Positions 1-7,931 of a DNA stretch of 36,614 bases are shown piece by piece (position 1 is the stretch's first letter; each line of letters starts with the position of its first letter). The notes below the pieces were generated by a model, which saw only the letters and a list, made by a program, of their open reading frames with translations, was not told the DNA's origin and made no database searches. The stretch comes from Muribaculaceae bacterium (GTDB taxonomy: Bacteria > Bacillota > Clostridia > Lachnospirales > Lachnospiraceae): NCBI GenBank assembly GCA_023666425.1, contig JAMPCA010000015.1, positions 1-36,614 of the forward strand, given 5' to 3'. A program made the translations under genes and the position numbers.

Positions 1-19
1 GTTCGAATAGTAAACAGAG

Positions 20-58
20 AGCCGGGAAGCCGCATAAACAGCGGACTTTCCGGCTTTT
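20..58. terminator. Hairpin terminator downstream of the VTC/DUF4956/lipoprotein cluster
   Basis: An inverted repeat pairs AGCCGGGAAGCCGC (20-33) with GCGGACTTTCCGGCT (41-55) around a short loop, with a few mismatches. It is followed on the plus strand by a short T run. On the minus strand, the direction of the adjacent operon, the following bases are only moderately T-rich. It may end transcription from either side. The terminator role is inferred. Confidence 0.5.
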
Positions 59-77
59 GATGTGGGGCGTGATACTG

Positions 78-1841
78 TCACTTATTCAAACTATCCTGCG
101 GAGGATTGCCCTGCGGGAAGCCGCCGTTGCCGTCCTGCGGGAAGTCGTCACCGTTCTTTGGAGAAAAGCCGTTGCCGTCTTTTGGAGAAAAGTCACCATT
201 GTCCTGCGGGAAGCGGCCGCCGTCTTTTGGAGAAAAGCCGTCGCCGTTCTGCGGGAAGCCGCTGTCGCCGTTCTGCGGGAAGCCGCCGTTACCCTGCGGG
301 GAAAAGCCGCCGTCTCCGGTGCCGTAGATCGTACCCTCCATTTTTACGGTGGTCTCTGTCTCTCCGGTAGTCAGGGTGTAGCTTTCTCCCTCTGTGAGCC
401 CGGCACAGCTGATGACCACGGAATTGTAGGACTTGCCGGGTGTGCAGGAGACCATCAGCGTCCCCTCCGCGTCGGTCAGGCGGACTTTTCCCGTAAGCGG
501 CTGCGCCGCCACTGTCACCAGCATACTGCACTGTGTGGAGTCAGAGCCAAAATTCATTGCCATGCCGCTGGAGCCGACCGCAATCACTGTTCCCCCGGTT
601 ATGATTCCGTTTTGCTCATAGTCGATTGCGCCGTTGCCGCCGTTGGTGGGGCCGTAGACGTAGATCTCGCCACCGTTTACCGTCAGGCTGCCGTTGGAAT
701 CGATGCCGTCTCCCTCCGCGTCGATGCAGAGAGTACCGCCGTTTATAGTGATAAAATTACCGCTCGTGTCCGCGGAGTTTTTCCCTTCTCCGGCGGCATT
801 GATCCCATCGTCGCCTGCGGTTACATTTATGTCGCCCCCGGAGACCGTGATGCTCCTGCCCTCCAGACCCTCGTTGCTCTCGGAGACGGTTATTGTGCCG
901 TCGTTAATGATCAGGTCGGAGTCCGAGTGGATTCCATCGTCTTTGGCAGAAATCGCAAAGCTGCCGCCGTCAATCTGAACCGTGTTGTCTCCGTCTATCC
1001 CGTCGGACTGGCTGGTGATATGGATATCTCCCCCTGACACATAGATGAAGCCTTTTTCCAGATCCTCTGTGTTTTCGCTGTGGATGCCGTCCGTGCCGCC
1101 GGTCAGTTGCAGCGTTCCCTCTGCGATGCGCACGCTGTTTTTTCCGGAAAGTGCGTGCTGTACCGCGGTGATCTCATAGGAGCCGCCGGTGATAACGAGA
1201 TCCTTCTTGCACACAACGCCGTGTCCCTCGGCCGAAGAAACCGTGAGGGAGCCGGAGCCGTTTATGGTCAGATCCGCCTTTGCAAAGAGCGCGGCGTCGA
1301 TGGTATTGTCGTCGATTGCCACATAGCCGGAGGCGGTAGACAGTGTATTTGAAGAGCCGGGAGCAAGGGTAAGAAACACCTTGTCGGCGCTTTTTACATA
1401 GAGGGCGGCGCTGGAGGCGCTGCAGATTTCGGCGTTGTCGAATACGAGCTGGAGCTTTGCGCTCTCATCCGCATCGATGACGAGCTGTCCGTTGGACAGG
1501 GAACCGGAGATGAGATAGCTTCCCTCCCCGGAGATGGTGACCGTATCCCCCGCGATGGTGACCGAGGAATCGGTGCAGCTGCTGGCGTCGTCTGAAAGCG
1601 CAATGACGACAGCGTTCTCCTCGTCGTAGCCAATCTCCATATCGCGGTCTGTGAACATGCTTTCCTTGTCCAGAGTGACCGCCGCCGTCTCCTTTGTATC
1701 CGTATTTGTATTCGTATTTGTGGAATTTACGGCACTCTTTGCGGGCGGCTCCGCTGTGGACGCACAGCCCGACAGCGCGCAGGCAGTCAGCGCCAGCCCC
1801 AAAAGCGCGGCAATTCGTCTGGTATTTCTTTTACAGCTCAT
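78..1841 (-). CDS. Cthe_2159-type carbohydrate-binding lipoprotein with a repetitive C-terminal tail
   Basis: An exported beta-helix protein of 587 residues, probably displayed on the cell surface. The start at 1841 is set by an AGAGGAGG ribosome binding site about 9 bases upstream; the reading frame stays open further upstream. A short basic segment, a hydrophobic stretch and an LSGC lipobox mark it as a lipoprotein. The middle (roughly residues 140-480) is a ladder of short beta-strand repeats carrying recurring DGI, GGxI and INGG motifs. This matches the Cthe_2159/DUF4353 family, whose founding member binds polysaccharide with calcium. The last ~75 residues are Gly/Phe/Pro/Gln/Asp repeats. 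The gene overlaps the end of the DUF4956 gene by 11 bases, so the two are translationally coupled. The substrate is unknown; a role in surface polysaccharide or metal binding is inference. Confidence 0.8.
   Translation of the reverse strand: MSCKRNTRRIAALLGLALTACALSGCASTAEPPAKSAVNSTNTNTNTDTKETAAVTLDKESMFTDRDMEIGYDEENAVVIALSDDASSCTDSSVTIAGDTVTISGEGSYLISGSLSNGQLVIDADESAKLQLVFDNAEICSASSAALYVKSADKVFLTLAPGSSNTLSTASGYVAIDDNTIDAALFAKADLTINGSGSLTVSSAEGHGVVCKKDLVITGGSYEITAVQHALSGKNSVRIAEGTLQLTGGTDGIHSENTEDLEKGFIYVSGGDIHITSQSDGIDGDNTVQIDGGSFAISAKDDGIHSDSDLIINDGTITVSESNEGLEGRSITVSGGDINVTAGDDGINAAGEGKNSADTSGNFITINGGTLCIDAEGDGIDSNGSLTVNGGEIYVYGPTNGGNGAIDYEQNGIITGGTVIAVGSSGMAMNFGSDSTQCSMLVTVAAQPLTGKVRLTDAEGTLMVSCTPGKSYNSVVISCAGLTEGESYTLTTGETETTVKMEGTIYGTGDGGFSPQGNGGFPQNGDSGFPQNGDGFSPKDGGRFPQDNGDFSPKDGNGFSPKNGDDFPQDGNGGFPQGNPPQDSLNK
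108..305 (-). repeat. In-frame 7-8 residue repeats at the C-terminus of the lipoprotein
   Basis: Nine consecutive units of 7-8 residues begin with Phe and follow a pattern like F-[S]-P-[QK]-[DNG]-G-x. The encoding DNA is a run of degenerate 21-24 base units containing CTGCGGGAAG or CTTTTGGAGAAAAG on the plus strand. Such low-complexity tails usually span or associate with the wall, and the repeat number may vary by slippage. Confidence 0.8.
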
Positions 1842-2523
1842 AGATTTCAGCCTCCTCTCTCGCGATGCTGATCTCCAGATTGCCGTTCCGGCAGCGGAGT
1901 GCATCAATGAATTCCTTTTCCTTTGCAGAATCCTTCAGGGTAATCCGGTAGCACAGTTTGAAAAGGCTTCCCATATTGGTGGTTTTTGCAGAAGCCATCT
2001 CCCAGCGGCAGGTGTATTGTGCAAAAATATCGTCGAATACCTCGCTGTAGTTCAGATCCTCGGGAATGGTAATCCGCAGGGTTTTTTCCGCGTCCTGCGA
2101 CTTTTTTCCGCCGAATCCCAACGCGGTGAGAAGCAGCATGGCGAGAGCCACAATCACCGTGAAGAGAAGGGCGTAGCCGAGATAGCCCATACCGGTCGCA
2201 AGCCCCGCTCCCATGGCGAGAAAAATCGTTCCGATTTCCCTCGCTGTGCCGGGCACGGAACGGAAGCGGACGAGAGAAAAAGCACCCGCCACCGCGACGC
2301 CGGTTCCCACATTTCCGTTGACCATCATAATGATCATACAGACAACCGCAGGCAGGAGCGCCAGCGTCACCACGAAGCTTTTCGTGTGGTGGCTTTTGTA
2401 TGTATACACCAGCGAGAGAAGAATTCCAATCACCAGGGATACTCCGATAGATAGTAAAAACTGGGGCACGCGAAGGGAAGCGGCCGTATTGGTAAAGACA
2501 CTTTGAAATAAAACATCCAGCAT
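1831..2523 (-). CDS. DUF4956 integral membrane protein
   Basis: A 230-residue membrane protein. The start at ATG 2523 has GGAGGTT about 8 bases upstream; the in-frame TTG six bases earlier lies too close to that site. About four hydrophobic segments occupy residues 20-135 (for example LLSIGVSLVIGILLSLV and LLFTVIVALAMLLLTAL). The conserved block GAFSLVRFRSVPGTAREIGT between them is characteristic of DUF4956. The C-terminal ~85 residues are soluble. In Clostridia this family is repeatedly found beside VTC-domain and CotH-type genes, as here with the VTC gene 30 bases upstream. Its biochemical function is not established; it may be a membrane partner for the VTC-domain protein. Confidence 0.85.
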   Translation of the reverse strand: MLDVLFQSVFTNTAASLRVPQFLLSIGVSLVIGILLSLVYTYKSHHTKSFVVTLALLPAVVCMIIMMVNGNVGTGVAVAGAFSLVRFRSVPGTAREIGTIFLAMGAGLATGMGYLGYALLFTVIVALAMLLLTALGFGGKKSQDAEKTLRITIPEDLNYSEVFDDIFAQYTCRWEMASAKTTNMGSLFKLCYRITLKDSAKEKEFIDALRCRNGNLEISIAREEAEIYEL

Positions 2524-2553
2524 GATCAATAACCTCCGTTTTATGAATGATAA

Positions 2554-3279
2554 TTACCAGCAAATGTCAGCCGTTTTGTGCAGGACAGACCTTCTGCCGC
2601 CGCAGAGGGCGGCATAGGCGCGTCCATATTTGGAGAAGCTTGTTCGGTAGATATGGTTTTCGCTCAGAAGCTGTGCCATCCAAAGGGGAATGGCATGACC
2701 GGTCTTAAGCTCCATAAGCACCTGATCGTCAGCTAAAAGCGGCGCGCCGTATACTCCGGCGGTCAGATTCACGTCAGAGTCCCGCCAGAGGATATTTCTG
2801 TCAAAGGTAACGCGGAATTCCATATCGCTTTTTCCGTAATAGGACTCCCGCTCGTAGGAGATCAGCACCTTCGGGGCAAGCGGTGCATAGTGGTTTATAC
2901 AGTATTCAATCTCCCGGGCAATCTGCGTATCTGCGGGGCTGTTGCCGAGAAGACAGCTTTTTGCCGTCTCTTCGGTCATGGCTGTCCGCCGCTTGTATAC
3001 AACGGAATCATATTTTTTCTTGAGCTCCATAAAAACATCGGAGTCCGCGTCTGCCAGGCCGTAGCTCCGGAGGCGCAGCTTTTCCTTATAAAGGGGATGC
3101 TCCATGGATCTGCGGGCCAGAAGGTAATTCGGTGTGTCAAAATATAAGCTGAGGATCGTGCTTTTGCCGTGAATGTCCGGAACCATGTGCTCCTGCATCG
3201 CCTGCCTGAGCAGCGCCTCCTGCTCTCCTGTAAGTAAGTACTTCATTTCATAGCGTTTGAAAATCAATTGCTCGTTCAT
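2554..3279 (-). CDS. VTC-domain polyphosphate polymerase-like protein
   Basis: A 241-residue soluble protein of the VTC/CYTH tunnel-fold type. The charged residues expected to line the tunnel are visible: FKRYEMKYLL at the N-terminus, KLRLRSYG near residue 70, ELKKKYDSVVYKRR near 85-100, ISYERESYYG near 140 and LMELKTGHAIP near 190. In yeast the VTC domain makes polyphosphate from ATP at a membrane. The bacterial stand-alone versions keep the fold, but their reaction is largely untested. An AAAGGAGG site lies about 10 bases before the start. It is the first gene of a three-gene minus-strand cluster with DUF4956 and the Cthe_2159 lipoprotein. Confidence 0.85.
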   Translation of the reverse strand: MNEQLIFKRYEMKYLLTGEQEALLRQAMQEHMVPDIHGKSTILSLYFDTPNYLLARRSMEHPLYKEKLRLRSYGLADADSDVFMELKKKYDSVVYKRRTAMTEETAKSCLLGNSPADTQIAREIEYCINHYAPLAPKVLISYERESYYGKSDMEFRVTFDRNILWRDSDVNLTAGVYGAPLLADDQVLMELKTGHAIPLWMAQLLSENHIYRTSFSKYGRAYAALCGGRRSVLHKTADICW

Positions 3280-3376
3280 CGTATGCCGGCCTCCTTTTTC
3301 TTTACAAGACAGATGTTACACGACGAACCTTAATTTAACTTTAAAAGAAATAAAGATTATGTTAAAGCAAAGTTCA

Positions 3377-3405
3377 TTGACAGAAGAAGGCATATTATAT
3401 AGAAT
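3377..3405 (+). promoter_or_regulatory. Sigma-A promoter of the zinc-ribbon gene
   Basis: TTGACA (3377-3382), a 17-base spacer and TAGAAT (3400-3405). The predicted start of transcription near 3412 leaves a 40-base leader containing AAGGAGG before the gene at 3452. The rest of the gap 3280-3376 is AT-rich, and I see no clear promoter there for the minus-strand cluster. Confidence 0.75.
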
Positions 3406-3451
3406 AAGAGAGAAAAATGAAACGCTTATGACGAAAAAGGAGGAATAAAAT

Positions 3452-4033
3452 ATGATTTGTCCAAAATGCGGAAGCGAGATGGCGGACGGAAGTTCATTCT
3501 GCACGAAGTGCGGCGCGGCGCTGGGGCAGGCGGGGACGGACTATACGCAGCAGCAGAACGCGCAGGCGGGGACGGGCTACACGCAGCAGCAGAATGCGCA
3601 GGCGGGGACGGACTACACGCAGAATCCAAACGGCCAGCCCTACGGAAATGCGAACGGGGGAGCTTACGGCCAGCCCTATGCCATAGACCCGAAGGATCAC
3701 ACGGCGGAGTTTGCGCCGAAGGATATCAGCGATAATAAGGTACTGGCGATGATGCCTTATCTGATGGGAACCATCGGCATTATCCTTGCACTGCTGGCCT
3801 CTAAGGAATCGCCATATGTTTCCTTCCATGTGCGGCAGGCGTTGAAGCTCACGGTCTGTACCGTTCTGGTTGGCATTATCACGGCGGTGCTCTGCTGGAC
3901 AGTTATTGTACCCATTGCGGGAGGTGTGTGCACAGTTATTCTCTTTATCGTGCGGATCATCAGCTTTTTCCAGATCTGCTCCGGCAAGGCGAAGGAAGCT
4001 GCCATTGTCAGCAGCTTTGGCTTTCTGAGATAG
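3452..4033 (+). CDS. Zinc-ribbon protein with a repeat linker and a membrane domain
   Basis: A 193-residue protein in three parts. Residues 1-25 form a zinc ribbon with two CxxC knuckles (CPKC and CTKC). Residues 26-75 are a Gln/Asn/Gly/Tyr-rich linker built from a 12-residue tandem repeat. Residues 95-185 hold two or three hydrophobic segments, with a YVSFHVRQALKL sequence between the first two that resembles the DUF4870/TIC20-like membrane domain. This zinc-ribbon plus membrane-domain arrangement is common in Clostridia and has no assigned function. It has its own promoter and a strong terminator, so it appears to be monocistronic. Confidence 0.75.
   Translation: MICPKCGSEMADGSSFCTKCGAALGQAGTDYTQQQNAQAGTGYTQQQNAQAGTDYTQNPNGQPYGNANGGAYGQPYAIDPKDHTAEFAPKDISDNKVLAMMPYLMGTIGIILALLASKESPYVSFHVRQALKLTVCTVLVGIITAVLCWTVIVPIAGGVCTVILFIVRIISFFQICSGKAKEAAIVSSFGFLR
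3527..3625 (+). repeat. 36-bp in-frame tandem repeat, about 2.7 copies
   Basis: CAGGCGGGGACGG recurs at 3527, 3563 and 3599, exactly 36 bases apart, and the units are nearly identical. Each unit encodes QAGTDYTQQQNA or a close variant. The near identity suggests recent duplication and possible copy-number variation between strains. Confidence 0.9.
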
Positions 4034-4036
4034 AAA

Positions 4037-4075
4037 TAAAAAGGGTTTGCGGATGTGTCCGCAAGCCCTTTTTTA
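4037..4075. terminator. Bidirectional intrinsic terminator
   Basis: A GC-rich hairpin pairs GGGTTTGCGGA with TCCGCAAGCCC around a TGTG loop, with an A run on one side and a T run on the other. It can serve both the zinc-ribbon gene (plus) and the converging chemoreceptor/two-component operon (minus), whose stop codon lies inside the T run. Confidence 0.9.
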
Positions 4076-5344
4076 TGGTAATGTGACGGTGATGGCCAGT
4101 GAGACGCCGTCTTCACTCTTGGCGGTGATTTTTCCCTTGTGGGAGTTTACGATGGCGTGTGCGACAGACAGGCCGAGGCCAAATCCACCGGCTTTGGAAT
4201 TGCGGGAGGCGTCCGGGCGGTAAAACCGCTCGAAGAGCTCCTCGTGCCGCCCCGGCTGCATGGGTTCTGCAGAGTTCGTGACCGTTAGAACCGCTCCCCG
4301 GTTTTTGCTTCCATGGCAGAGCGTGAGGACAATCCAGCCATTCGCAGGCGTATATTTTACCGCATTGTCCAGTAAGAGGGAGACGAGTTGCCGCAGAGCT
4401 GCCTCGTCTCCTTTTATCGTGACGTCCGGCTGCACGTCAAGGCTTAAAGTCTTTTCCTTTGAAGCGGCAAGCGTGCAGAAGGGTTCCGCCACATCGAGGA
4501 CAGCATCGGAGAGCGGAAAGCGCAGATGTTCCGGCCCTTTCGCTTCCTCGTCCATGCGCGAGAGGAGCACCAGCTTTTCTGTCAGGGCGGTGAGTCTGGC
4601 GACCTGGTTTCTCGTGCTTTTCGTCCACTGGCTTTCCCCGGAGGTCATTTCCAGCACCTCTGTGTTAGCGTCGATAATGGTCAGGGGCGTCTTGAGCTCG
4701 TGACTCGCATCCGTGATAAAACGCTTCTGTTTCTCGTAACTTTCCACCACGGGCGCAAGCGCCCTTTTTGAAAAATACACGACGAGAAGCAGCACCAGCA
4801 AAAGTCCCAGCAGGCTGACGGCGACGCTGGAGAGCAGAAAGGTGCGGAAGGTGTCGAGTTCGCGCCCGGCGTAAAGAAAAATATACATGGAGGCGGCCTC
4901 CCCGGAATCGGTGGACACGGCGACTGCCTGATAGCGGTAGTCCTCAAGAAAGCCCTTCTCCTTATGCCTGCGCCACAGCAAAAGCGCGTAGTCGGAAGCT
5001 TCGGATGTGGTGATGGCGGCGATTTTTCCGGTGTTGACCGTCAGAACGGAGCCGTCCCCGGAAAGTGTCACGGTAAAATAGCGGGTATCAAAAAAAGCTT
5101 CTGCAGACAGTGTATGTCCCGGCTTTTCCATTGAGGGGGCGGCAGGGCGTTCCGGGGGAGATGCAATCGCAGGCTCCTTTGGAAAAACGCCGCCGTTTTC
5201 AGAAATCATAAGGATGCGCTGGTCTGCGTTTTTGCAGACGTCGTGATAGTTCGCCACATTGATGGCGGCAATGATTGTGACAAGCACCAGTGTGATGGAG
5301 CACATGGCGACAGCAATAAAATTGCGCCGGAGAGTCTTGATCAT
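4073..5344 (-). CDS. Sensor histidine kinase paired with the adjacent OmpR-type regulator
   Basis: A 423-residue membrane kinase. A first membrane segment at about residues 12-31 and a second at about 168-192 enclose an extracytoplasmic sensor region of roughly 135 residues that resembles no sensor family I know. No clear HAMP domain is visible. The HisKA helix carries the phospho-accepting His215 in DASHELKTPLT. The ATPase domain shows the N box LLLDNAVKYTP and the glycine box GFGLGLSVAH. Its start overlaps the regulator stop by four bases (ATGA), the usual coupling of a kinase/regulator pair. The signal is unknown. Confidence 0.92.
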   Translation of the reverse strand: MIKTLRRNFIAVAMCSITLVLVTIIAAINVANYHDVCKNADQRILMISENGGVFPKEPAIASPPERPAAPSMEKPGHTLSAEAFFDTRYFTVTLSGDGSVLTVNTGKIAAITTSEASDYALLLWRRHKEKGFLEDYRYQAVAVSTDSGEAASMYIFLYAGRELDTFRTFLLSSVAVSLLGLLLVLLLVVYFSKRALAPVVESYEKQKRFITDASHELKTPLTIIDANTEVLEMTSGESQWTKSTRNQVARLTALTEKLVLLSRMDEEAKGPEHLRFPLSDAVLDVAEPFCTLAASKEKTLSLDVQPDVTIKGDEAALRQLVSLLLDNAVKYTPANGWIVLTLCHGSKNRGAVLTVTNSAEPMQPGRHEELFERFYRPDASRNSKAGGFGLGLSVAHAIVNSHKGKITAKSEDGVSLAITVTLP

Positions 5345-6033
5345 GTCTCTGCCTCCGTTTCCTGTGCGGCCGCAAGGGAATAGCCGAGCCCCCGGGCTGC
5401 CTTAATCTGTACATGGGAGCCCAGGGAGGCAAGCTTTTTGCGCAGATAGGAGATGTAGACCCACACGACGTTCTGCTCTGCTTCGCTGTCGTAGCCCCAG
5501 ATATGATCCATGAACTGGCCGGCAGAAATCACCTGCCGGGGATTGGCCATGAGCATCTCCAGCATCTGGTATTCCCGCCCGGCGAGCCGGATGCTGCGCT
5601 CCCCCACCGACAGCTGGTAGGAGACGCGGTCGAGGGCGAGATCCCCGAAGCTGAGAACGGAGTCTGCGGTCTGGGTGTGCCGCCGGGTCATGGCACGGAT
5701 GCGCGCCAGAAGTTCCTTCATGGAGAAAGGTTTTGTGAGATAGTCGTCCGCGCCGCTGTCCAGACCGGCAACCCTGTCGTCAATCTCGGACTTTGCGGTC
5801 AGCAGTAAAACCGGGAGGGAGCTGCCTCCCGCCCGGAGTCTTTTTAGTACAGAGATACCGTCGAGCCCTGGCATCATAATGTCCAAAATGGCGCCGTCAT
5901 AATTGCCGGCCGCAAGGTAATCCAGAGCCTCCAGCCCATCGTATACGGCGTCCACCGAATAGTTGTTGTGCTTTAATACAGCCACGAGAGCGTCGGATAA
6001 TTCCCTCTCGTCCTCGGCAAGCAGTAATCGCAT
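5341..6033 (-). CDS. OmpR/PhoB-family response regulator
   Basis: A 230-residue two-domain regulator. The receiver (1-120) has the acidic pair E7/D8, the phospho-accepting Asp51 in AILDIMMPG, and the switch Thr and Lys in LLTAK and YLTKPF. The C-terminal winged helix (about 128-222) ends with VWVYISYLRKKL and the wing RGLGYSL, typical of OmpR/PhoB DNA-binding domains. It starts only 12 bases after the chemoreceptor stop codon with a GGGAGG site in that gap, and overlaps the kinase by four bases. Its target promoters cannot be read from the window. Confidence 0.93.
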   Translation of the reverse strand: MRLLLAEDERELSDALVAVLKHNNYSVDAVYDGLEALDYLAAGNYDGAILDIMMPGLDGISVLKRLRAGGSSLPVLLLTAKSEIDDRVAGLDSGADDYLTKPFSMKELLARIRAMTRRHTQTADSVLSFGDLALDRVSYQLSVGERSIRLAGREYQMLEMLMANPRQVISAGQFMDHIWGYDSEAEQNVVWVYISYLRKKLASLGSHVQIKAARGLGYSLAAAQETEAET

Positions 6034-6045
6034 AAATCCTCCCGC

Positions 6046-7455
6046 TTAGAGCTGTTTCAGTGCATCCCGCATGGTTTCCAGATCATGGATCAGTTCTGCG
6101 GAGAAGCTGACAGCCTCCTCGTAAAGCTGCTCTGCCCGGTCGTACTCTTCGCTGAAAAGCGCCTTGACAACCTGGGAGCCGTAGTCGTGAAACTTCTTAT
6201 GCTTCGGCCCCAGCTCCCGCCAGGCGTCTGTAATCTCCGGGTATTGCGGAGTCAGGGCGTAGTAGAAGTGGCCGAAGCCGCATTTGCTGTCGTCCATCTG
6301 CAGCGGCATGATCATGCGGGTCTTTACAATCTCCCCGAGCTTTTCGATCCAGTTCTGATGAGCCAGGATAGCGCGGTCAAAATAGCCGGTAAAGCAGGCG
6401 CGGCCTAAGTGCATGGTGGAATCCCCGCTCATCTGCCCCATCGTCTTGGCAGTGGCGTCCATCGCACTCTCAATCTCGGCGATTGGCTGGATGGATTCTT
6501 TCAGGCTGGTGCCAAGCGTGTGGAAATCGTCTGTGTCGTGGGAGAGAATCCCGCAGGCGGAGCGGATCTCCGTCGCCTGATTCTCAAGCTCCAGCATAGA
6601 GCTTGAAATCTCCTCGCTGACCGCTGCCAGAGAACTGATATTGTTGGAAATATCCGCCACCTGCTTCTGGTTCTCCTCGTTGATCTGCCAGACATTGCCA
6701 ATCTTCTCGGTCATGGACTCCAGTGCGGAAATGGTGTGGTTCGCGCTGGCGACACTCTTTTTGGAGGCCTCCTTGACGCCCTCCACAAAACCGCCCATGT
6801 TCTGCGTCAGCTTCTGCGTCTCGTTCGCCAGATCCCGGATCTCGTCCGCCACGACCGCGAAACCCCGGCCTGCCTCTCCTGCCCGCGCGGCCTCAATGGA
6901 GGCGTTCAGGGACAGCAGATTTGTCTGGGAGGAGATGGAATTGATGCCCTCAATGACTTCGTTCATGCGGTTGATGACCCCGGAGAGCTGGTCCATGTCC
7001 TGCTTCATCTCCTCGGAAGCCTTTATGGTGCTCTGGGAGAGCTCCTTGATCTGCGTCAGCTCCTCCTGCCCCGCCTCGATTTTTTTGTAGACGTCGCCGG
7101 ACTCCTCGGAGGCGGCAATGATCGTGTTCGTCAGCTCCTCATGCTGTCCGGAGACGGAAACCGCCACGTCGGAGGTCTCCACGGAAGCGTTGTGGATGGC
7201 GGTCGTGGCATCCGACACGCTCTGGGCGATCTCGGTGAGCTTGTTCACATCGTCTGTCAGCTGCAGGTCTAAGGAGCTGATCTTCATCAGCGCGTCAATC
7301 AGCTCACTGAAGGCGGTCTCAAACTGGGCGCGGTTGTTCGCCATGCGGGAAAAAAGAGCCCCTGCCTCCGGGGCTGCCTGCAGGGCTGGCGAAGGGCTCA
7401 GCTCCGAAAGAGAAGTGATAAGTGAAGATATCTGGTTGCTTTTACCTAATTTCAT
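6046..7455 (-). CDS. Soluble methyl-accepting chemotaxis protein with C-terminal CZB zinc-binding domain
   Basis: A 469-residue chemoreceptor without membrane segments, so cytoplasmic. The start at 7455 is fixed by TTGGAGGATA just upstream; the frame is open further 5' but that part lies in the promoter. Residues 60-320 are helical signalling domain with the conserved hairpin tip ([20 protein letters not shown], then [15 protein letters not shown]) that contacts CheA and CheW. The C-terminal ~120 residues are a CZB domain: a first His in [11 protein letters not shown], then [11 protein letters not shown] and KHKKFHDYG, matching the His/Cys/His/His zinc site described for CZB proteins. It shares an operon with a two-component system, which is unusual. 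No che or flagellar genes lie in the window. Confidence 0.9.
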   Translation of the reverse strand: MKLGKSNQISSLITSLSELSPSPALQAAPEAGALFSRMANNRAQFETAFSELIDALMKISSLDLQLTDDVNKLTEIAQSVSDATTAIHNASVETSDVAVSVSGQHEELTNTIIAASEESGDVYKKIEAGQEELTQIKELSQSTIKASEEMKQDMDQLSGVINRMNEVIEGINSISSQTNLLSLNASIEAARAGEAGRGFAVVADEIRDLANETQKLTQNMGGFVEGVKEASKKSVASANHTISALESMTEKIGNVWQINEENQKQVADISNNISSLAAVSEEISSSMLELENQATEIRSACGILSHDTDDFHTLGTSLKESIQPIAEIESAMDATAKTMGQMSGDSTMHLGRACFTGYFDRAILAHQNWIEKLGEIVKTRMIMPLQMDDSKCGFGHFYYALTPQYPEITDAWRELGPKHKKFHDYGSQVVKALFSEEYDRAEQLYEEAVSFSAELIHDLETMRDALKQL

Positions 7456-7485
7456 AGTATTATCCTCCAAAAAATAGCTGTGTAC

Positions 7486-7514
7486 ATTATACTCTGTTTC
7501 GTCGAAATTGTCTA
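7486..7514 (-). promoter_or_regulatory. Sigma-A promoter of the chemoreceptor/two-component operon
   Basis: On the minus strand TAGACA (7514-7509), a 17-base spacer and TATAAT (7491-7486). This is a vegetative promoter rather than the sigma-28 type often used by chemotaxis genes. The palindromic element begins 20 bases upstream of the -35. Confidence 0.75.
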
Positions 7515-7533
7515 TATTCTGTCGATGGGAAAG

Positions 7534-7812
7534 TGCGAAAATCCGATTGCGTGGCAGATGGCGGGATGTGCCAAAAAGGATCCTGCAATCGGTTCTGTCA
7601 AATGGATTTTCTGCATGTTCTGAAAAATGCGGCACCCCCTGACGCGACCGCCCGCAATTCGCCATCGTGGCTCAGTGCGGGTTTTGCGGAACATCCGTGT
7701 TCCGCAATCGCTGATTGCATACAGAACATGCGAAAATCCAATTTTCCGTCACAAAGATAGCATGGATTCCTTTTGCACACTCCGCCATCTGCTACGCAAT
7801 CGGATTTTCGCA
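7534..7812 (+). repeat. Palindromic structured element, copy A
   Basis: This 279-bp element fills most of the 476-base gap between the divergent chemoreceptor and SLH genes. Arms of about 90 bases (7534-7622 and 7722-7812) are inverted repeats of each other. Both begin TGCGAAAATCCGATTGCGT at the outer edge and both end ATGTTCTG at the inner edge. The central ~99 bases fold into branches: GCGA (7644) with TCGC (7708), CCCGC (7651) with GCGGG (7677) enclosing the GCCA-TCG-TGGC hairpin, and a perfect 10-bp stem TTGCGGAACA (7684-7693) with TGTTCCGCAA (7698-7707). A related copy lies inverted at 13515-13814. There is no transposase and no convincing ORF. Function unknown. Confidence 0.88.
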
Positions 7813-7823
7813 TATTTCAGGCA

Positions 7824-7852
7824 TTGACAATATTTTGCTGTAAATATAAGAT
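7824..7852 (+). promoter_or_regulatory. Probable promoter of the SLH/MacAB-like operon
   Basis: TTGACA (7824-7829), a 17-base spacer and TAAGAT (7847-7852). It starts 11 bases after the end of palindromic element A. A short direct repeat GTTAATGTTATGTTAATGTT follows it before the gene. The -10 is weak, so a different start is possible. Confidence 0.5.
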
Positions 7853-7931
7853 TTCGTTAATGTTATGTTAATGTTTTTGTAGTATGATACACTATAGTAA
7901 AACGGAATTTTATGGAAGTGAGGACAGACAG

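Noticed and set aside
57-1037. Long plus-strand open frame of 326 codons
   Set aside because: It is antisense to the repetitive lipoprotein gene; its product is an Ala/Val/Arg-rich shadow of the repeats and it has no ribosome site.
7533-7813. Small open frames on both strands inside palindromic element A, each beginning [11 protein letters not shown]
   Set aside because: The same start on both strands is a by-product of the inverted arms, not evidence of a gene; neither frame has a ribosome site or a conserved continuation.
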